The notes: generated by a model not told the origin, from the sequence alone. A DNA stretch of 64,000 nucleotides from Trichobilharzia regenti (GCA_944472135.2 OX235270.1:137469632-137533631), one strand, 5' to 3'. Shown: positions 1 to 10,398, counted from the stretch's first letter. Numbers and translations are program-made.

Positions 1-211
1 CGCAGATGCATCCACTCCTTGTGACTTATGATCTCCAATGAAACTGTTTTGTTCTTCGTTATTACTCCTTTGTCTCACACCTCTGCTCACTGTTTCTATT
101 ATGCTTTTCTTGTACTTTCTTCTCTTGCTTCGCGTGCTACACGGAGTGTGGCGACTTGAACTGGCACACATTTGTGCAAAGTTCCATGTCGAAAATAGAC
201 AGACAGACAGA
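1..211 (+). mobile_element. 3' end of an SR3-like RTE non-LTR retrotransposon (copy 1)
   Basis: Positions 1-24 encode the last residues (WRRCIHSL then TGA) of the RTE-type polyprotein seen more fully at 29583-31965. The rest is 3' UTR ending in a short (GACA)n-type tail. The flank TACATC at 212-217 is the same as the target-site duplication of the copy-2 element, so this is the same insertion event carried in both copies of the duplication. The hydrophobic-looking reading frame from 38 to 241 lies in this UTR and is not a gene. Confidence 0.85.
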
Positions 212-217
212 TACATC

Positions 218-662
218 CTATGGATTATTCTATATATATGACGTCAATTGTTTTGCCGATTGACATTTAACTATGATTGTAATCACAAATATTTTAACTG
301 CATTTCATTATTATTATTTTATGCACTCACACCTATGATTCAATTCCATCACCGGATATAATTTCTGAAAAACCATATATATATATGCATATATGATTGT
401 ACAGTTTGATAAATTCGTTGAGGAGTCTCTTCGTTGAATATTGTGTTCTTAGTGTTACAATGGGAATTATTAAATTACTTAAGAGAAATAGCACTGTCAA
501 ACTTTGCTTTACATGAATTCTTCCGTCGACTGAAGACAGTAAAAGTACTCACAATATTAGTTTCTTAGTTTGCTTTCATTTGTGTAGCACATGATTGTAC
601 TGTGGCATTTAAGTGCTAGATGTTTTCAAAGAGTCAAGTGGATTATCGTTTGTCTTTTTCAG
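218..662. other. AT-rich non-coding stretch, likely intronic
   Basis: No open frame or repeat is recognised here. The stretch lies upstream of the candidate short exon at 663 and is repeated at 32159-32603. Confidence 0.4.
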
Positions 663-685
663 ATCTACTCTTTCCCCATGAACAC
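663..685 (+). CDS. Candidate 23-bp micro-exon of the host membrane-protein gene (copy 1)
   Basis: A pyrimidine-rich tract ending in TTTTTCAG precedes 663, and a good donor, GTAAAT, follows 685. The 23 bases read IYSFPMN plus two bases. Those two bases are what the downstream exon at 1041 needs, because that exon starts with the third base of a codon. Very small exons are common in schistosome genes. Support is splice signals plus phase only, with no transcript, and 23-bp intervals bounded by AG and GT also arise by chance. The same interval is at 32604-32626. Confidence 0.35.
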
Positions 686-1040
686 GTAAATGGGGATACA
701 TTGTTGCGGTTAATACGAATAGATTTCTTTTTCATTTTCACATAACTTTTTGAGTACAGTATTTTATAATGTTCTCAATAATTAAATGTATTAGCCCTAC
801 ATCTTACTTTTCATATCAATTTAATAAGTTGCCATTTTATAATTTATTAGCTGATGAATTTACTGATACTGTACTTGTGATAACTCTTATTTTTTTATTA
901 AGATTACGTATGCTAAGCTGCTTAACATCATATTTAATTTATAATATAGAAAGTAAAAACTGATTTTTACATATTTCGATTTGTTTCGACTTTGTGTACA
1001 TATCGTATTTTTGCTTTTTGATCTTTTTTCGATTATTTAG

Positions 1041-1227
1041 ATCAGATCTGTTAATTTCACCCTCTATTGTTATTGGCGTTAGTATTGGATTTCTTCTGCT
1101 CGCTGTTTTCATGATTATCTACACATATTCAAAATTAGCATATGGATTCCGCCAGAGATCTAGTAAACTGTTTCATGAAACAAACTGCGTCTCATATGGT
1201 CCAAATATCCCACGTCAACTATTGCAT
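1041..1227 (+). CDS. Exon of a host single-pass membrane protein: transmembrane helix and start of cytoplasmic tail (copy 1)
   Basis: A T-rich tract and TTTAG acceptor precede 1041. The frame then encodes a serine/proline lead-in, about 22 hydrophobic residues (SIVIGVSIGFLLLAVFMIIY), then a basic, tyrosine-containing segment (KLAYGFRQRSSK and following), which is the usual layout of a transmembrane helix with a cytosolic juxtamembrane region. At 1227 a full codon ends directly before a GTAATG donor; reading through meets TAA two codons later. The donor phase (0) matches the acceptor phase of the exon at 2620. I do not recognise the protein family. Upstream exons should encode the extracellular part and were not found, apart from the possible micro-exon at 663. 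If the intron is not used, the protein would simply end at 1236. Confidence 0.6.
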
Positions 1228-2619
1228 GTAATGTAATCCTAGTGACATCTTTAATTGAATGCTTTTGATTATAATTAAAATTTATATTTTGATAATTTGT
1301 TTTAACAAACTATGCCTTTTATAACACAATTTCTCCTTTAATGACACATAGTCTGTTGATCGTAGGTTTTATTTCAGCAATAATCAAATCAAGGAGCGAA
1401 AATGCTGAGGTTGACTGGTATTTTTGTAGCAATGTGAACCATATTGATTACTTGTTATTAGTTGTATCGATATAAGAATAAAATTTGGACATTATTGTAA
1501 GGTGTGAATTAGTAGTTTTGTTTGATATAGCAAATAGTCCTACAGTATTGTTTATTTACTGACGACGTTTCGAGCATAATTTATTGTGGGTAATAGTTAA
1601 TGAATATTTAAATAGGGTGAGTGGTTTTGAATTCACGCCTAGCATGCTCATTAGGAGGAATGACAAAACACCGATACCAAAGCTACGGAAAATATGATTA
1701 CCAATGAAGTCAAAGCGTAAGAAATAATAGAACTGCATGAATTTAGTCCTACAATTATTTGAGACCCTTAATATGGGCAACAAACTTAGCTAGAAACGTT
1801 ATCAGGAAGTAAATAATACTTTATCACTCCTTTATAGATAAAATTCATTTTGATAAAGTCTCGTAGTGTTATGTATTAGTATTTACTGATGACGTTTCGA
1901 GCACAATGTTTTGCTCACAATTATATCAAGTCACTCACTCAACTTTCCAACTTCACTTACATAATCCCTCAAGTTCTATTCTCACATCAATACTTTATCA
2001 CTGTGTGTTATATCAAATTATTTTATCATACAATTATATTGACTATCGGTTTGAACTGCATAGAGATTGTTGTTAAGGTTTTTCAAGCTGCTTACACGGT
2101 GTCTGTGTACAAGAACTTTTATGGGGATTTCAAAATTATATAGTCTGTATCTCATTAGTGGAATATTGGTACAGGTTTTTAAATTATCGTAACTTCATTT
2201 TCGTGTGTGTTTTAATTTTATGCTCTTTTGTAGACCCTATTTTGATCCTATTGTTGTGCAACTGCATTTTAATTCTAAAAGTTATTCATTGTTAACACAG
2301 TAGAATGTATTTCCTGAATAGAACTTATCTTAGCAAATGTGTTATTTTCGAAATGATTTGTTGAAGAGAAAAATTTATTCGGCAATGTCATCGGATGCTC
2401 GCAAACACAAAAAAAATCCCAGCTCACAGAACTTTTTATGGACTAAACTGCCTTTTATTTTACAGAAACTAGGGAGTCATTCGGATTAAAATTTGTTTGT
2501 TTACATGATGTTCTATATATATATATATATAATATTCTGTTAAAATTTAATATTTCACCACGTTTTGAAGCTAATGCACTACAGATTTTTGTATTTATCT
2601 TCATTTATTATCAAAACAG
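1228..2619 (+). other. Putative intron with degraded PLE-type repeats
   Basis: The interval is bounded by GTAATG and a CAAAACAG acceptor. It holds no credible coding sequence. It contains two direct copies, about 330 bp apart (around 1554 and 1883), of a motif with ACGTTTCGAGCA, annotated separately, and a (TA)n run at about 2513-2530. The copy-2 interval (33169-34558) differs by a 2-bp (GT)n step near 2205. Confidence 0.45.
1548..1946 (-). repeat. Two degraded hammerhead-like PLE terminal motifs in direct orientation
   Basis: At about 1554-1580 and 1881-1940 the minus strand reads GCTCGAAACGTC followed by (A/G)TCAGTAAA. In the second copy the core is preceded by GAGC, which can pair with GCTC to form a stem before GAAA. 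ACGT is self-complementary, as in the minimal palindromic helix III reported for PLE hammerheads. The expected CTGANGA half is not intact, so these are at best dead remnants. A third copy lies at 8146-8250. The flanking TTTTGATAAA..AGTGTTAT block is shared with 8146-8250 and with the hairpin at 56796-56919. Confidence 0.4.
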
Positions 2620-2889
2620 AGTTCGGAATTACCTCTTTCATCGGACTTGGAGTCTATTGAACCTCCCAAGAAAGTTTTACTATCTAGTAGTCGACTGACG
2701 AAAGTCTTCCCCGAAAATACGAACAATGAAAGTCTCTCCCAAAATGTAAACAATGCATTACTAATACCTTATAATAATTCCGAAAGTGAACGAATAGTTT
2801 TGATCAGTAATAAATTAAATAGTTCTCGTAAAGTAAATGCCAACTCTACCCCTGTTAAAGCCCGACCTGTTATACGAAAGAAGAGATAA
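2620..2889 (+). CDS. Terminal coding exon of the host membrane protein: cytoplasmic tail (copy 1)
   Basis: After the acceptor ending CAAAACAG the frame opens in phase 0 and runs 89 codons to TAA at 2887-2889. The product is hydrophilic, rich in Ser and Asn, with a basic end (RPVIRKKR), as expected of a disordered cytosolic tail. There is no internal ATG at the point where the open frame starts, so it is better read as a 3' exon than as a separate gene. Phase agrees with the donor at 1227. Codon use and composition look genic against the AT-rich surroundings. I do not recognise a family. An identical exon is at 34559-34828. Confidence 0.6.
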   Translation, partial: SSELPLSSDLESIEPPKKVLLSSSRLTKVFPENTNNESLSQNVNNALLIPYNNSESERIVLISNKLNSSRKVNANSTPVKARPVIRKKR

Positions 2890-3714
2890 AACACATCGTT
2901 CTGAATTTTTTGAATTTCTATTCAAATTTTTTCACTTATTACTTTATGTTCAATAATTTCGGTTGACATCACACACTTTATTGAATTTTTGTAGAAATTC
3001 ACAATTCCACAATATATAAGAATCGTGTATCATATATATATATATATATATATATATGAAGAGTCTTTTTGGTTTAATGCCGATTATTTCACCATCTTGT
3101 TAATAGGATGAACTCTGCCTTGACGTGGAAACTTGTCATAATGAGTTGATTCGATGCAATTGTTAATGAAGTCCAATGCAGCCTTTGTTTCATTGAGCTT
3201 AGCGTTCGTTATACTTCATGTACTAATTGAGAATCTTCAACACTTTAGGCGGCTCACAATATTTTAACTGGTCAGAAATGGCCGTAAAAATTCTTCAAGA
3301 GAATAGCTCCAGAACAAAGAATATTCTTTTCAATAACTTTATCATTAGGTTGTACAGTTAGACATACATAATATTGAATGAATTAGTGTTCCTAATTTTT
3401 CTGACATTCAATGTGTTGTTATGTTGATGCTATCGAACTGTAATCCATTGCTATTACTATTGATTTGATGTTATTTAAATAAGATTAATGTCGTTAATAA
3501 CAATCATTCATCCACTGTTAAGTATTTATGTAACTGTAGGAGATGATGATAAAGTTATCGGAAAGAATATTCTTTGTTCAGTAATCATTACTTTTTAAAT
3601 GTTCTTTTTGATGATGTTGAAGTTAATTAACTGATAGTTATGATTCGTTCATCGAAATGTTGTACAGGCTAGATCTCCCAGTTCACCTGAATACCGTTAA
3701 AGTGTTATTGTTAT
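2890..3714. other. 3' flank of the host gene; no gene seen
   Basis: AT-rich DNA with a (TA)n run at about 3032-3057. A short segment at 3668-3700 after GTACAG reads ARSPSSPEYR then stop. It could be an alternative last exon, but the acceptor is weak. The LTR of the neighbouring retroelement starts at the right edge. Confidence 0.35.
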
Positions 3715-3718
3715 GTAC

Positions 3719-3971
3719 TAGTTTTCCCCGTCGCCAAATTGTTATGTACTCGTCGCTAAATTATTGTTATAGACTGGTCGAGAAACTAATAGTCCTGACG
3801 CGAGAAGGCGGAAATCAGAAGACCACTAGGTTTGCGATGATACTTCTATTGTCCAAACACAAGGAGACGAAAATAAATGGTCTCACACCAAAGTGGTAAG
3901 TAAGTAAAGTAAAGTCACAAGATTGTGAATGCGAAATATAATGAATGTTCCAGACAAAGCGTGGGAAAAAT
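3719..3971 (-). repeat. 3' LTR of the Gag-protease element (copy 1)
   Basis: Direct repeat of 5821-6069 with a few differences (for example TATAGAC here, TATGGAC there). On the minus strand it starts CCCACGC and ends GGAAAACTA. Confidence 0.7.
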
Positions 3972-4252
3972 CATTAGACAGTCTTAACATGAATGGCTAA
4001 TTATAATGGAGTGTCGATCCAAATATACATAGCGAATATAGCAGACATGTCAACAACCACACATATATGGATATATGTCACCAAGCAACGGACTGTCAAC
4101 AAACACTCATATTATATATAATATAATATAAGGAGAATATACATTATTAAAGGAGACAAGTTCATACAAGTGAAATGGTCACAGACTAAGAGAGCAAACA
4201 GAAAGAGAGACCAACATACACACACACATAAATATATATATGTGGATACATA

Positions 4253-5782
4253 TCACCTCCCCTTTTGAGAAGATGGATGATTAGTAGGATGTTTACCTGG
4301 GGGTTTATCTGGAACCTTTGGGCTTGTTGTTGACGTCTGTCGTTTCGTCTGCCTGTTGGGTTTGCGGCTTCGGCTTCGTCCGGAATTGTCTGACATTTTA
4401 TGCTTCTTGACTGCATTGCATAGAGAATTTAGTGGGACATCAGCCAGATGCAAACGATCGAACCAATCAAGTCCCAAAAGATTTAAATCACTCTTGGTGA
4501 CGTAGCAAATTCCTGTGAATTTGGTATTGCGGAAGGAAACAGAACATTTGAGTTCACCAATTAGTTTGAGCCGCCCACCACAGGCGCTGACAAGAGACTG
4601 GGAAGTATTGGTGATAGGTGGTCTGCCAATATTATTCCAAAGTTTCTCTGATATAACAGTAATATCAGAGGCGGTATCTAGCTGCAGACGTGTATCATGA
4701 CCATTCATCTGAAGATCAAGATATTTCCGCATACCTGGTGTTGTGAATTGACAGGTTGCGCGTAGACTCAATGATGTTTTTGGAGATTTAGGACCAACAG
4801 TTTGTCGAGCTTTTGCTGGATTATGATATCTGGGTTTGCGTGGCTGACAAAAACCATTTTTATGACCGATGATTTTGCACTTGCTGCAACGATGATTTTT
4901 GTACGGACAAGACTTTACAAAGTGCCACGCCACATTGCCAGCATGGTGATGGAGGGGTCTTCTTTGCAGTATTTTGTGAAGTTGGACGAGTATGTATAGA
5001 TTTCCGCGGAACATTAGAAGAAGGTGGGTCAGGAGTAGATGATGAGAGATTTTTGCTCTTGCGTAATGCACGAATATCAGAGCTTCTGGAAGGTGTTGAT
5101 TCGACCAGGTGTGTGTCTTTCTGCAGATTAATCAGCCGTTGATATTCATCAGCTATGTCATGTAATGTTAACTTAGGATTTTGTTCTAGCTGATTGAGCA
5201 GTCGAGTTCGGATATCTGTGAAACGAGGAGATTGAAGACTGCATATGAGATCAAGGCTTTGAATTGATCATCTGTTAAGGACCTGAGTCGAAATCTCTCA
5301 CATTCTCGGTTGACTGTGCCAACATGAGTAAGAAAATCATCATTTTCATTCATTGTCAGCTTGAGGCAACGATAACGTATGCTGAATAATGAGGAGTGGT
5401 CTCCGAAATGTTCACGCAGCAGCTTTATTGTATCATCGAAACACTTGTCACGTGGTTTCTGGGGTAAAATTAGGTTGCAGTACCGTTCATATTCTGCCGG
5501 ACCCAATTTACGTAACAACACTCGCACCTTCCAGGCATCGTCTTGTGAGGCGAGATCAACAGTGAATAAATCCTCATAACGTTGATACCATGTGTCAAAG
5601 GTGACATTAGCCTCTGGGTCATAATTGAACTGTGAAATACTGTTCACAATGCCGTCGACAGATGGTAGCATGGTATGATTGGGATTGCTTGAAGGTGGAG
5701 CTGGACCAGTCTGTTGGTTGACGAACATTTCCATTAATTTCAATTGTTGCTCAAACAATAATTCCAATTTAGAATAATCCAT
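4253..5782 (-). pseudogene. Gag-protease polyprotein of the non-autonomous LTR element (copy 1, frameshifted)
   Basis: The minus-strand ATG at 5782 opens a Gag (MDYSKLELLFEQQ) of the kind found in K02A2.6/Mag-like gypsy elements: a helical N-terminus, a FDTWYQRYEDLF block, LLRKLGPAEYERY, and NRECERF about residue 170. Compared with copy 2, one base is missing near 5247, which shifts the frame after FKALI. A second frame break sits in the zinc knuckle (CWQCG ... WHFVKSC), followed in frame by a second Cys/His segment (NHRCSKCKIIGHKNGFC). The protease follows with LQLDTASDITV (Asp-Thr-Ala instead of Asp-Thr-Gly) and LLGLDWF, and the frame stops at 4253. The basic, serine-rich C-terminus is not a known catalytic domain. 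Confidence 0.75.
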
Positions 5783-5820
5783 AGTAAATTGTTATGTTGC
5801 TGCTGCTGAGTGGTTAATAG

Positions 5821-6069
5821 TAGTTTTCCCCGTCGCCAAATTGTTATGTACTCGTCGCTAAATTATTGTTATGGACTGGTCGAGAAACTAATTGTCCTGA
5901 CGCGAGAAGGCGGAAATCAGAAGACCACTAGGTTTGCGATGATACATCTATTGTCCAAACACAAGGAGGCGAAAATAAATGGTCTCACACCAAAGTGGTA
6001 AGTAAGTAAAGTAAAGTCACAAGATTGTGAATGCGAAATATATATGAATGTTCCAGACAAAGCGTGGGC
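5821..6069 (-). repeat. 5' LTR of the Gag-protease element (copy 1)
   Basis: Direct repeat of 3719-3971. It carries at least four substitutions against the other three LTR copies in the window (5875, 5893, 5945 and 5968 region). That is unusual because both copy-2 LTRs match the copy-1 3' LTR at these sites. Confidence 0.7.
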
Positions 6070-6072
6070 GCA

Positions 6073-6832
6073 GTTATCAATTCATGTTATGGTTGTAGTT
6101 GATATCTCTCCTCTCGTTTTATGTAGTGAAGCTTCAGAACACCTTGAAATGTTCAACATAAGATTGAAATAAATTGCATTAAGTATATATGAAATAGCAC
6201 TGCAGTGTATGGAGAACAGTAACCACTATCATATTTCACATTCGTAAATTCTGACCAATTTTTATTGGTCAGGTTAACAGTGTAACTAAAGAAGGGTTAG
6301 TTTAGTTTACTTAAACGATTATCAACTAGTTGGGCATAATCAACAAGGGGCCGTATTTGCAATAATTTCCACCGTTGTTGAAAGAGAAAAGGAAATCAAT
6401 AATGATCAATATATTTCTCAAAGAATAATCACTTAAGTTGTTTCAAAATATTTCTGATTTTGTTTAAATTCATAAATCTAACTAAATTAGTATAATGGAA
6501 AATTACCGAAGTCCCCAAATTCAGATGAAATTGTATCCACAAAAATGTTGCGTTGTATTCTGCCAGACTGAAATACGCTGATCTAGTGGAAAAAACTGTA
6601 GTAAATTTCCAACGTAACATTATAATGGATCGGCAACAGTTAGAAGAGAAATTTCTCTAACTTAATGATAGTAAATTGCCCTTTTTAAGTACATAGCAGC
6701 ATATCTAACGTTGTTTGATCTGTACATTACAAATACTATTTAGAAGACAGAAACTACAATGAAATTTAGTGGAATATAGACATGGTTCAATTTTAACATT
6801 TTCAAAACGATTATTGAGTTATTTAATGTGTC

Positions 6833-6863
<31 letters not shown>

Positions 6864-7628
6864 GACACACCAAGAGATAATGCCCAACGGAATAAGTTAT
6901 TTTGTCGATCATGTCTAAAAATTGATCGTATTAGAATCAAAGTTCTCTATAATTTTCGGTTAGATATGATGAAAATTCTACTTGGTTCATCCACTTGGGA
7001 AATCTCCAACTACTCAAGAAGAATAATTTGGCTAGACAGAAGTTGAAGCGGTTTTCAAACTGTCACAATAGCAGTCGTGTGTTCAAGCCATCATAGTCTG
7101 GTTGATGAACCCCGTCGGTTGGCTTAAGCAGTTCTCGTGTAATATAATCAGTTAGTTATACATATTTCAGATTTACTAGTGTAAGTTGGCCTCGAAAATT
7201 TTCTTTATGATAAGTGAATTTAAAGACTACGTAGTATATGCTTGAAATTTGTCTTTATCCATCAGATTATTCATTTGTCACATACACACAGAATATACAG
7301 CTCAATACTTTTTTAAGTTAAAGATTCCTGATTTGCTTTAAAAATTAAGGTTCGTTTTTTTTGTTCGTTTTACAACCAGTCTCATTTCAGGCAGTTTGTA
7401 ATAGTAATGACAATAACAATACCAATGACTGCATTTCTAACAATATTTTTGATACGGTATATAGCCGATAACCTGTAAATCTCAATAATTTCGTCCTTTG
7501 TAGGGAATTCGGTATTTTCTACCTTACCGAAGTTTGTAATCTAATAATTTTTCCTACAAGAAAGTGCATCAGTTTATTTTTTGTTGCATGAATAATAAAT
7601 GAATCTTCCAAAATGATAGTTTAGAGAC
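6073..7628. other. Non-coding AT-rich stretch
   Basis: No gene is recognised. It contains a (TA)n run at about 6838-6863 that is 2 bp shorter in copy 2. The short open frames here (6429-6620, 6740-6940, 6828-7046) have no family resemblance and partly consist of the (TA)n translation. Confidence 0.5.
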
Positions 7629-7979
7629 TGAGGGTGTTGACGTTCACGGATAGTATGATGTATACTAACGCAAGGTCTCATACTAACAACTTCTATAGTA
7701 TTCTTTCCGCGTAGACCAAAGACAAAGCAAGACACCAAATTGATCGTCCAAAATACGAAGCCTATTTCGGGACCGAAATCGTAGTTTGTGAGGATAATTG
7801 TTTAACTAGATAAAGATTTTGTACGATCACCCGGACATAAGACGACGCTGAGCCAAATATTGTGGATGCTTGACCGCAAGCCTTTAGCTAAGCAAGTCGA
7901 CTTAAGTAGTGAAGTTCAGCATCCAATGCAGAGTGATGAATGCTGTGGCTAATAATCTGGGGAATTATCTACCGCTACA
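7629..7979 (-). repeat. Solo LTR of the Gypsy-2 family (copy 1)
   Basis: The minus strand begins TGTAGCGGTAGATAATTCCCC and continues in parallel with the Gypsy-2 LTRs at 17489-17797 and 56105-56453. It includes the GGATGCTGA block, the CTTGCGGTCAAGCATCC block, TTTCGGTCCCGAAATAG and the end GTCAACACCCTCA. The ends are TG..CA. No internal Gypsy sequence adjoins either side and no clear target-site duplication was found, so this is an old LTR-LTR recombination product. The matching copy is 39552-39902. Confidence 0.8.
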
Positions 7980-8646
7980 GTAGTAATAGATCATTTGGAG
8001 GTAAATACTACTGTCAAAACTGTTTATTTTGTCATTTTTATCACTCTAGTAACACTAGTTAATTGTAATTTTTGTATAAGCCAAGATGACAAACATAAAT
8101 TATGTCATTATTGATATAAGTATAAAACTTTTGGTCACTGTAGTAGATTGTATTTTGATAAATCACACAGTGTTATACAGTAATATTATCTGATGACGTT
8201 TCGATCACAAACTATTTCTCATAATCATATCAAGTCACTCACACAACTTTTTACTTCATTTATATACATGACTCAACTACAATACTGGTGACGCTTCAGT
8301 AACATATTTTTGTGCTTCATTAGAATCATCATTCAAATTATCAAAATTAAGTGAGGAAGTACAACAAGAAATACGTCAATGTGTCATACCTATATGTTAG
8401 GAAGAGGCAAAACACATGCAATTATCATGTCTCAGTCAAGTTATTAGCGTGTCGTTGACGTGCATTTGTTTCTGCTTTCTGATTGGACGCTTGCACAATT
8501 CCAAACTCAACCGGATTAGTTGATTTCCAATCTACCTTATTTTTGTATAAATACAGTCACTTTTGTTATAAACAAATGATTCTGGTTTTACCGCTGCTGA
8601 TTATCGCGTGTTCTGCTTTACCAGTTAAGTGGGCACTGGTCAATAG
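7980..8646. other. PLE-flanking non-coding stretch
   Basis: The block 8146-8250 repeats the minus-strand ATCGAAACGTC motif described at 1548-1946. It is followed by a TATAAATACA promoter-like sequence near 8548 and by ~100 bp directly upstream of the PLE reading frame. The frame upstream of 8647 is closed by a TAG at 8644-8646. Confidence 0.4.
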
Positions 8647-10398
8647 TTAAGCAGTTACCTCGAGACAGAGATCCAGCATCATAACACTATACTCAAACAG
8701 AAAAGACATAATTGCCAACTTAGCACTGAAGAGCAAAATGCATTGAAGAAACTAAAGAATAGAAAAGATATGGTTATTCTATCGGCTGATAAAGGAAGAA
8801 CAACAATAATCCTGGGCACAGAAGACTACATAAAGAAAGAAGAGGATTTACTCAAAGATAATAATGTATATCAATAGCTGACAAAAAACCCTATACAAAC
8901 ATTCGATAACGAAATCAGAACAACGTTAAATAAATTAACGAAATCAGGACAAATTGCAGAACAAGATCAATGGCGAATGAGATCCAACGGACCTATTTTA
9001 CCTCGATTCTATGGTAGACCAAAACTACACAAACCAAACATCCCCTTACGACCAATCTTTTCGCATCCGGGAACACCAACATATAATCTATCTAAAGAAC
9101 TTTTCAGGAAGTTAAATTACCTAGCAGAATCATGCGACTATTCTACGAATTCGTCAGTCCAATTTTTAGAGAAAATCCAAAACATTCAGGTAGAAGACAA
9201 TGAAATAATGGTTTCCTTTGATGTCACAGCAATATATACTTCAATTAGTCCAAAACTAGCAACAGAAACTGTGCAACAATTACTCTACAGTGATGAAAAC
9301 ATAAAAACTCAATGCTCAACTTGGATAGAACTCATAAAATCATGCCTTACAACATAGTTCCAATTCAATACTCAAATATATGAACAAATAAAAGGAACAC
9401 CAATTGGATCGCCCATATCAGGATTAATAGCTGAAGCCGTTATGCAAAGATTAGAATTAATAGCTCTACCCATAATTAAACCAAAAATCTGGATACGTTG
9501 CGTTGATGATACATTTGTAATAATTAAGAGAAATTATTTAGAATTTACCCATAAATTAATAAACAACATATTTGAAGATATCAAATTCACATGAGAAGAA
9601 GAATTAGATAACAAAATCCCATTTTTAGATGTCTTAATCAGGAGATCCAACACAGGAAATTTAGAAACACAAGTATATAGAAAATTAACGCACACAGATC
9701 AAATACTCGACTATTCTAGCAATAATCCAATTACTCACAAAAGAAACTGTGCACAGACATTGTTTAGAAGAGTCCAAACACATTGTAGCACACCAGAGTT
9801 GAAAAGAATGGAAGAAAAATACTTACAAACGGTCTTCAAGAAGAATGGTTATCCAAAAAATTTCATCAAAAAGTGTTTAAAGTCGAATCAAAGCACCAAC
9901 AAAGAACCATCACCAAAGACCGAAAAGAAATTCATCCTACCATACATCAGAAATATCTCTGAAATAACTGCTAGGTTAATGAAACCGTTTGATATAGGTG
10001 TAGCACACAAATCAGCCGAATCGCTTAATTCGATCTTATGCAAACCAAAAGATCCGATAGAAAAAGGAGATAAAATTAACACCATTTACAAAATAAATTG
10101 TATGAACTGTAATAAGCATTACATCGGCCAAAGTGGGCGTCCCCTTCGAATAGGAATCCAAGAACATAAGTCAGCCGTGAAAAGACACGATATAAATTCT
10201 TTAGTATCAATGCATACAGACAATTATGGACATCAATTTGATTGGGATAATGTCAAAATCCTAAACAGAGGAAACACCAAATGTGCCAGGGAATTCCTAG
10301 AAGCCTGGTACTCAAACGAAAATGCAATTAATAAACACGTTATTATAGATGAAATATATCAACTAATAAAAATTAAATCAGGTGACCAGAAAGCTTAA
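8647..10398 (+). pseudogene. Penelope-like element: reverse transcriptase plus GIY-YIG endonuclease (copy 1, three stops)
   Basis: One frame runs the whole length, broken by stops at 8875-8877 (TAG), 9355-9357 (TAG) and 9592-9594 (TGA). In order it shows the PLE N-terminal ADKGRTT-type motif, GRPKLHKPNIPLRPIFSHPG, FDVTAIYTSIS (motif A), GSPISGLIAEAVMQ (motif B), CVDDTF (motif C, usually YVDD), PFLDVL, and a C-terminal GIY-YIG nuclease with YKINCMNCNKHYIGQSGR and an HK..E region. PLEs copy RNA at chromosome breaks and encode this RT/GIY-YIG fusion. The start codon and N-terminus are not identifiable. The 3' tail continues to the split ribozyme motif at 10513-10525 and 16099-16131. The copy at 40570-42321 has the same three stops, so inactivation predates the duplication. 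Confidence 0.9.

Larger units (their letters stand above)
3715..6072 (-). mobile_element. Non-autonomous LTR retrotransposon with Gag and protease only (copy 1)
   Basis: Two direct repeats of about 250 bp (3719-3971 and 5821-6069) flank a single minus-strand coding region. The coding region has a Ty3/gypsy-type Gag, a zinc knuckle and an aspartic protease, and nothing after it: no reverse transcriptase, RNase H or integrase fits between the protease stop and the 3' LTR. GTTAT occurs at 3710-3714 and 6073-6077 and is a plausible 5-bp target-site duplication, though the exact LTR ends are uncertain because the inner edges differ. Length is about 2.36 kb against 5-6 kb for full gypsy elements. 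Mobilisation would need pol from another element. Both window copies carry disabling changes in the coding region. Confidence 0.75.

Noticed and set aside
38..241. Open frame looking like a signal peptide or membrane protein (also 31979-32182 and 58307-58624)
   Set aside because: It lies in the 3' UTR of the SR3-like RTE element in all three copies. The hydrophobicity comes from a T/C-rich UTR.
769..963. 64-codon open frame upstream of the host transmembrane exon
   Set aside because: It has low-complexity AT-rich composition, no splice support and no domain. It more likely sits in an intron.
3032..3057. (TA)n runs here and at 2513, 6838 and 61270 as origins or regulatory sites
   Set aside because: They are ordinary microsatellites that vary by 2 bp between copies. 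Nothing else supports a function.
3657..3899. 80-codon frame and its relatives at 5810-6001, 35596-35838 and 37735-37926
   Set aside because: These frames are translations of the LTR of the minus-strand Gag-protease element, read antisense.
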